This document shows, one piece after another, positions 60,090-64,000 of a stretch of 64,000 bases of DNA (the stretch's first letter is position 1; each line of letters starts with the position of its first letter). Source of the stretch: Paguma larvata (taxonomy: Eukaryota > Chordata > Mammalia > Carnivora > Viverridae). Below the pieces are notes generated by a model. The model did no database searches. It had not been told where the DNA came from and saw only the letters and a list, made by a program, of their open reading frames with translations. Location: positions 48,698,960 through 48,762,959 of the forward strand of contig CM057839.1 in NCBI GenBank assembly GCA_030068075.1, given 5' to 3'. The position numbers and the translations under genes are program-made.

Positions 60090-61335
60090 ATTAAAGTGAT
60101 CAGGAATTGAGAAACTTAGGCTATAAGATACATTCCTTTAATATGGTTTTTAGTAACCTCTTGGGTTACGGTAGAGATTTGCCAGCCACAAGGAATGCAG
60201 AATGTGAAGAAAAGCCTTACCTGACTGATGTTTCAGTCACTAGTGTTACTATTTGTCTCTACAATGAAGCTGAGTTGGTTTTGCATAGGACAGTGCACAG
60301 TTGTAGATGGCACACCAGCATGTCATCTTCATGAATTCGCCTTTGTGGGTAATGATAGTGACTTTGATGATTTGAAAGGAGAGCTAGATAAATATATCCA
60401 AAAATACCTTGTTGATAAAAGTAAAGTAGTAAGAAATAGAAAATGAGAGAGAGTGATCCGAGGAGGAATGATTGGAGCAGCCTGGACTACAGAAGTTCCG
60501 GTGTTGCTGGACAGCCACTGTGAAGTGAATGTGATGTGACTGCAGGCCTTGCTGGCTGTCATAGGATGGCAGACCATGGCTTGCTGACCAGGTGCTAGGA
60601 TCAGTGCAGATGTGCTTGTCAACAGCTTGGGGAGGAGTCCGCTGGGGCTGTGCTTCAAATGAGAGCTCGTCCCTCTTTCTGAGCTATGAGGACCAGATGG
60701 AGGCCATGAACCAGTAAAGTCACCCGCAATGGCTGGAGGACTGTGTGCCGTGAATGACTCTGTTTCAATGAATTGGACAGTATCACAGTGGCATGTGTAT
60801 CTGGGAAGGAAAAGATTTAGAAATATCACTTGGATCTGAATGTGTAGTGGTAAGCTCTTCATCAGCCCTTGCTCTAGAGTAGCACATATTTTCTGCAAAA
60901 AGGCTACCATATGGATCTTGTAAAGGTCAGGGCACCATGACACATAACTCTTTGAGGCCGGTACATGTTTGGTTGAATGAATATAAGGAACATTATTTTT
61001 CCTTAAGATCTGATCTGAGAACCAAAAGCTATGGAAATATCAGTGAGTATATTGAAATGAAGAAGAAATTGGGTTGTAAATCACTTAAATGGTATCCAAA
61101 TAACATTTACCCAGAAATGCAGATATCTGCACAAGGACAATGTGGAAGTAGGCACAATGAGTATAAGAAAAATTGGTTAAGAAACTGTTGCATTGCCCAG
61201 AGACAAATGACAGAAGACTTGAGGAGGGTCTGAAATAAGGCAAGACTTGATTAATTACCTTACATGCTATGCATTGGAATTTTTTGTTTGAAAATTATGG
61301 TATAACTGCATTAAAAAAAAAAACAAATAAAGGAT
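60090..61335 (+). pseudogene. GALNT11: GALNT11-like processed pseudogene (catalytic part only)
   Basis: The parent family makes Golgi type II membrane polypeptide N-acetylgalactosaminyltransferases that start mucin-type O-glycans: a stem, a GT-A catalytic domain and a C-terminal ricin-type lectin domain. This copy begins inside the N-terminal stem region (about 60092). It continues without introns through [38 protein letters not shown] and the Mn-binding DSHCEVN segment (60510-60530), in pieces in different frames. Near the end are [20 protein letters not shown] and [20 protein letters not shown] (61013-61072), the closest matches to GALNT11. At least two frameshifts occur (near 60300 and between 60450 and 60937), and TGG has become TGA at 60537-60539. 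The matching ends at PEMQIS (about 61128). A stop follows at 61231-61233, then an A-tract near 61312-61330. The lectin domain and the transmembrane start are absent. Dead retrocopy, perhaps of a shortened transcript. Confidence 0.87.
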
Positions 61336-61339
61336 TCTA

Positions 61340-62430
61340 CTTCTTTCCATTGCTTCATATCCATTAGTGCTTTATTTATCATGTGCAAGAAAGTTTAGGA
61401 AACCCTAAGTATCCAAAGATAAATAAGACTAAGCCTGTTTTTCTAAAGAACATACAGTATACCATAGGAGATGAATAGATGCTAGTGTTGTTATTCCTTT
61501 ATTCATTGGAAGTTGTGGTGAAGAAGGAAAGAAATTCAAGAATGACCCCCAAAGGATGGGAGGAAATGTGGGCTTCACCAAAGAATGCAGGACGAGGTGG
61601 AAGATCACAGCTGGAAAGGAAGGTGATAAACTAAAAGTATGAAAGACAAAATACAAATCCTGTGACGCATTAAGAATGTTTTTGTGAAGAAATGAATATA
61701 CCTGGAAGACTATTAGCGCAACAGGTTTACAACTATGGAAATTATGAACGCTGAAGATAAAGACTTCTATGTCACTTCAGTCTAATGGGAAAACATTTTA
61801 CCACACGACAGAATGAAATAAAAAGACATACTTTGAGTTGGCAATGTAATGAGGGATTGATATAGACTGTATCATGTTTAAGTCTGCAGAAACTACTTCC
61901 CTTCTGGTTCCCAATTTGGTCTTCAGTAAAATTAGAAAATAAAGCTAAGAATTTTTCCAAAACTAATATATGTTCTGAATGAATTCTATATTTTTCTTGG
62001 TGCCCGTTTGTCTCCATGAAATTTTGAGAATATTCTTGTAACAAACAATTGTATTATAATCCACATAGCTAATATAATTGTGTTTTTTTTTTTTATGCCA
62101 ATTTGCTATGGAATTGCTTAAAGACAGATCATGTTATACTGGAAAAAGATCATCACTAAACAATCTCAAAAGGTTTTTCCTCTGTAAGCTGGAAAAGCCA
62201 TCTTATTTCCATTTCCCTTTCAACCGGATAACATTTGTTCTGTTGGAAATCCAAGGGATAGTCCAATGAAATCCCCTATGGATAATGGCACTGAATCTGC
62301 TCTGTGTTCCCATGACAATGTCTACCAAGTTTGGTTTTCTAAATAAGAGCTGCAGTCAGTTTCTAACATGTGGAACAGCATGAAGTTTTGATGATGTAAT
62401 ACTCTACCTTACACAGAATAAGTGCTGATA
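61340..62430. other. AT-rich gene-free DNA
   Basis: No gene or repeat recognised. The frames 61429-61656 and 61772-62044 (minus) and 62078-62269 (plus) have no family resemblance. Confidence 0.5.
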
Positions 62431-62433
62431 ATT

Positions 62434-62435
<2 letters not shown>

Positions 62436-62472
<37 letters not shown>
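62436..62472. repeat. (TA)n microsatellite
   Basis: About 18 TA units. Confidence 0.95.
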
Positions 62473-62474
<2 letters not shown>

Positions 62475-62519
62475 GGATGCTGAAAGAACATTTATTTTTT
62501 TTTTCTGTCATGAAGCTCT

Positions 62520-62976
62520 TTATTTTTATTTATTTTTATTTTTTATAATAGTTTATTTTCAAATTGGTTTACATATAACACCCAGTGTTCATCCCAACAC
62601 GTGCCCTCTTTAATGCCCATCACCCCCTCTCCCCCCTCCCTTACCCCCCTCACCCTCAGTTTGTTCTTAGTCTTTGAAAGTTTCTTATGTTTTATCTCCC
62701 TCCCTCTCTGTGTCTGTTTTTCCTTTTCCCTCTTCCCCTCCCCCTGGTTTTTGCTTAGTCTCACAAAGTCCACCTATTCGTGGAAACATATGGTATCTGT
62801 CTTTTTCTGACTGATTTATTTCACTTAACATAATACCCTCCAGTTCCATCCATGTTGCTACACATGGCCAGATTTCATTTTTTCTCATTGCCACGTAGTA
62901 GTCCATTGTATATGTACCACATCTTCTTTATCCATTCGTCAGTTGATGGGCACTTGGTCTGTTTCCAAATTGTTTT
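62520..62976 (-). mobile_element. 5'-truncated L1 3' end, antisense
   Basis: Poly-T/TTTATTTTT at the left, then CAAATTGGTTTACATATAAC, ACCCAGTGTTCATCCCAACA, a C-rich CCCCCTCCC block, GTTCCATCCATGTTGCTACA, TTGTATATGTACCACATCTT and CATTCGTCAGTTGATGGGCA, ending near TTTCCAAATTG. This is the complement of the carnivoran L1 3' UTR and ORF2 end. Only the last ~450 bp are present, as expected for a 5'-truncated insertion. It is less diverged than the L1 at 21.8 kb, so it is younger. The open frames over it on both strands are artefacts. Confidence 0.92.
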
Positions 62977-62979
62977 TAA

Positions 62980-64000
62980 TTCAAATTCATTTGTTTATGC
63001 TAAAAGTTAAGGTTTATTTGAGCAGTGCTCAGCACGTGACTCTGTGTTAAAGAGTGCCAAATATCCTCCTGGTGTTACTCACATAATTTCCGATTTGAAC
63101 AACAAACACTCTAAGATTGAATAAGAACTTTGGTAAACATGAATAAGAAAAATGACAGAGGTTTTTAACATCTTTTGATCAAACTAAAAAAAAAATTGAA
63201 GTAGCATGGGTCACTGATGATAAATGTGTATTAAATTAACATGACTCTCCCCTTCTAATTGCATAATATTTTAGTAGTATAAGTCCTGGTTGCCATTTCA
63301 GAATAAGGCATTTTTAGGGCATGACAGTAAATTATAATACAAAAAGATGGGCCAAATCAAATTTGAAAATAAGGAAAGTGAGGTTGAATATAGGTGAACT
63401 TTTTTGAATAAGATGGCTGAAAATCTCTGAATGAAATATTCAAGACTATGTAGGAAACTACCTCTCCAGGGAAACAAGAAAATTCAATTTCATGGGAAAA
63501 TCAAAATGAAAATCAAACATCTCTAAAGGACACACATGTATGTACACACTCATATACACACTAATATTTGTGTTTAGCAAAAACAAGTAGAGCTAATAGA
63601 TCTTTTACATCTGTATATGTTTTCCTTCCTTTGTTTCCATAAATACTTGTAATCATTGTCTCAATCATTATATCTGAACATAATATTTTTTTCTTTTAAA
63701 TTCATGTACTTCATTTCCTTATCTCCTCCAAACCTAAAGTGAGTGTAGATGTTGTTTATTTTTGAATAATGTATCACGTTGAGGAGCTGCACCAGTATAA
63801 ATAACAGATTTAAAACCACAGTTGACAGAGAGGGCACTCTACAATGACGGGATCTAGAGTCCCAAATTTTAAATAGTTCCAGAAAACTTATTTCCTTTCT
63901 TCGTTTCCAATTAAATAAAATTATTTAAACAGATCACCTCATCTTTGTTTTCAGTTTTAGCACAAATTAAATTATATGGGGAGATAGTACATACTGGTTT
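62980..64000. other. AT-rich gene-free DNA
   Basis: No gene or repeat recognised to the window end. Confidence 0.5.

Noticed and set aside
60329..60943. 204-codon open frame on the minus strand, the longest in the window
   Set aside because: It is exactly antisense to the middle of the GALNT11-like pseudogene and its translation resembles no protein family I know.

Overview
This window is non-coding mammalian DNA, almost certainly from a carnivoran of the cat family. The main evidence is about twenty copies of a tRNA-derived SINE. These copies carry a body beginning GGGGCGCCTGGGTGGCTCAG, pol III A-box-like and B-box-like (GTTCGAGCCCC) blocks, a CT-rich 3' part and an (AAATA)n tail. That is the felid/carnivoran CAN-SINE (SINEC) type. 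The base composition is AT-rich with few CpGs. I found no intact protein-coding gene, no spliced gene with recognisable exons, no rRNA gene, no functional tRNA gene and no CRISPR array. The window looks like a gene desert or the inside of a very long intron. Every longer open frame I checked is an accident of a repeat, a simple-sequence tract or a pseudogene.

Layout. 1-13 kb is mostly unassigned AT-rich sequence with a LINE-2-like fragment (~3.0-3.4 kb), CA/TA microsatellites (~4.97-5.04 kb), a CA-rich minisatellite (6.27-6.56 kb) and two antisense SINEs (10.4-10.85 kb). 13.4-17 kb holds a MIR, three antisense SINEs, an MLT1-type solo LTR (13.99-14.52 kb) and a LINE-2 reverse-transcriptase fossil that still reads YADD (16.3-17.0 kb). 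21.8-24.3 kb is a decayed L1 (ORF2 to 3' end) split by three sense SINEs, followed by a half-L1-like fragment. 27.3-34.5 kb carries five more SINEs, a long polypyrimidine tract and several microsatellites. 35.4-38.2 kb is a near-complete HAL1/L1-like element with a GC-rich 5' region, a broken ORF1 and an L1 3' end. 41.3-43.6 kb reads as LTR-internal-LTR of a MaLR-class element.

Processed pseudogenes. A PPIL3 (cyclophilin-like) copy lies at about 44.1-44.87 kb. A GALNT11-like (polypeptide GalNAc-transferase) copy lies at about 60.09-61.33 kb. Both are intronless and disabled by frameshifts, and the second also by a stop codon. The second ends without the lectin domain but with an A-tract.

Non-repeat segments of possible regulatory interest. 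One is a short block at 53.2-53.5 kb with an exact EGR1-type site, an IRF/PRDM1-like site, a GC box and a perfect CArG box. It may itself be an old LTR. The other is a GC- and CpG-rich island at 58.9-59.35 kb ending in a strong splice-donor sequence. These two are the best candidates for function, but nothing here shows that they act. I see no convincing undescribed biological system.
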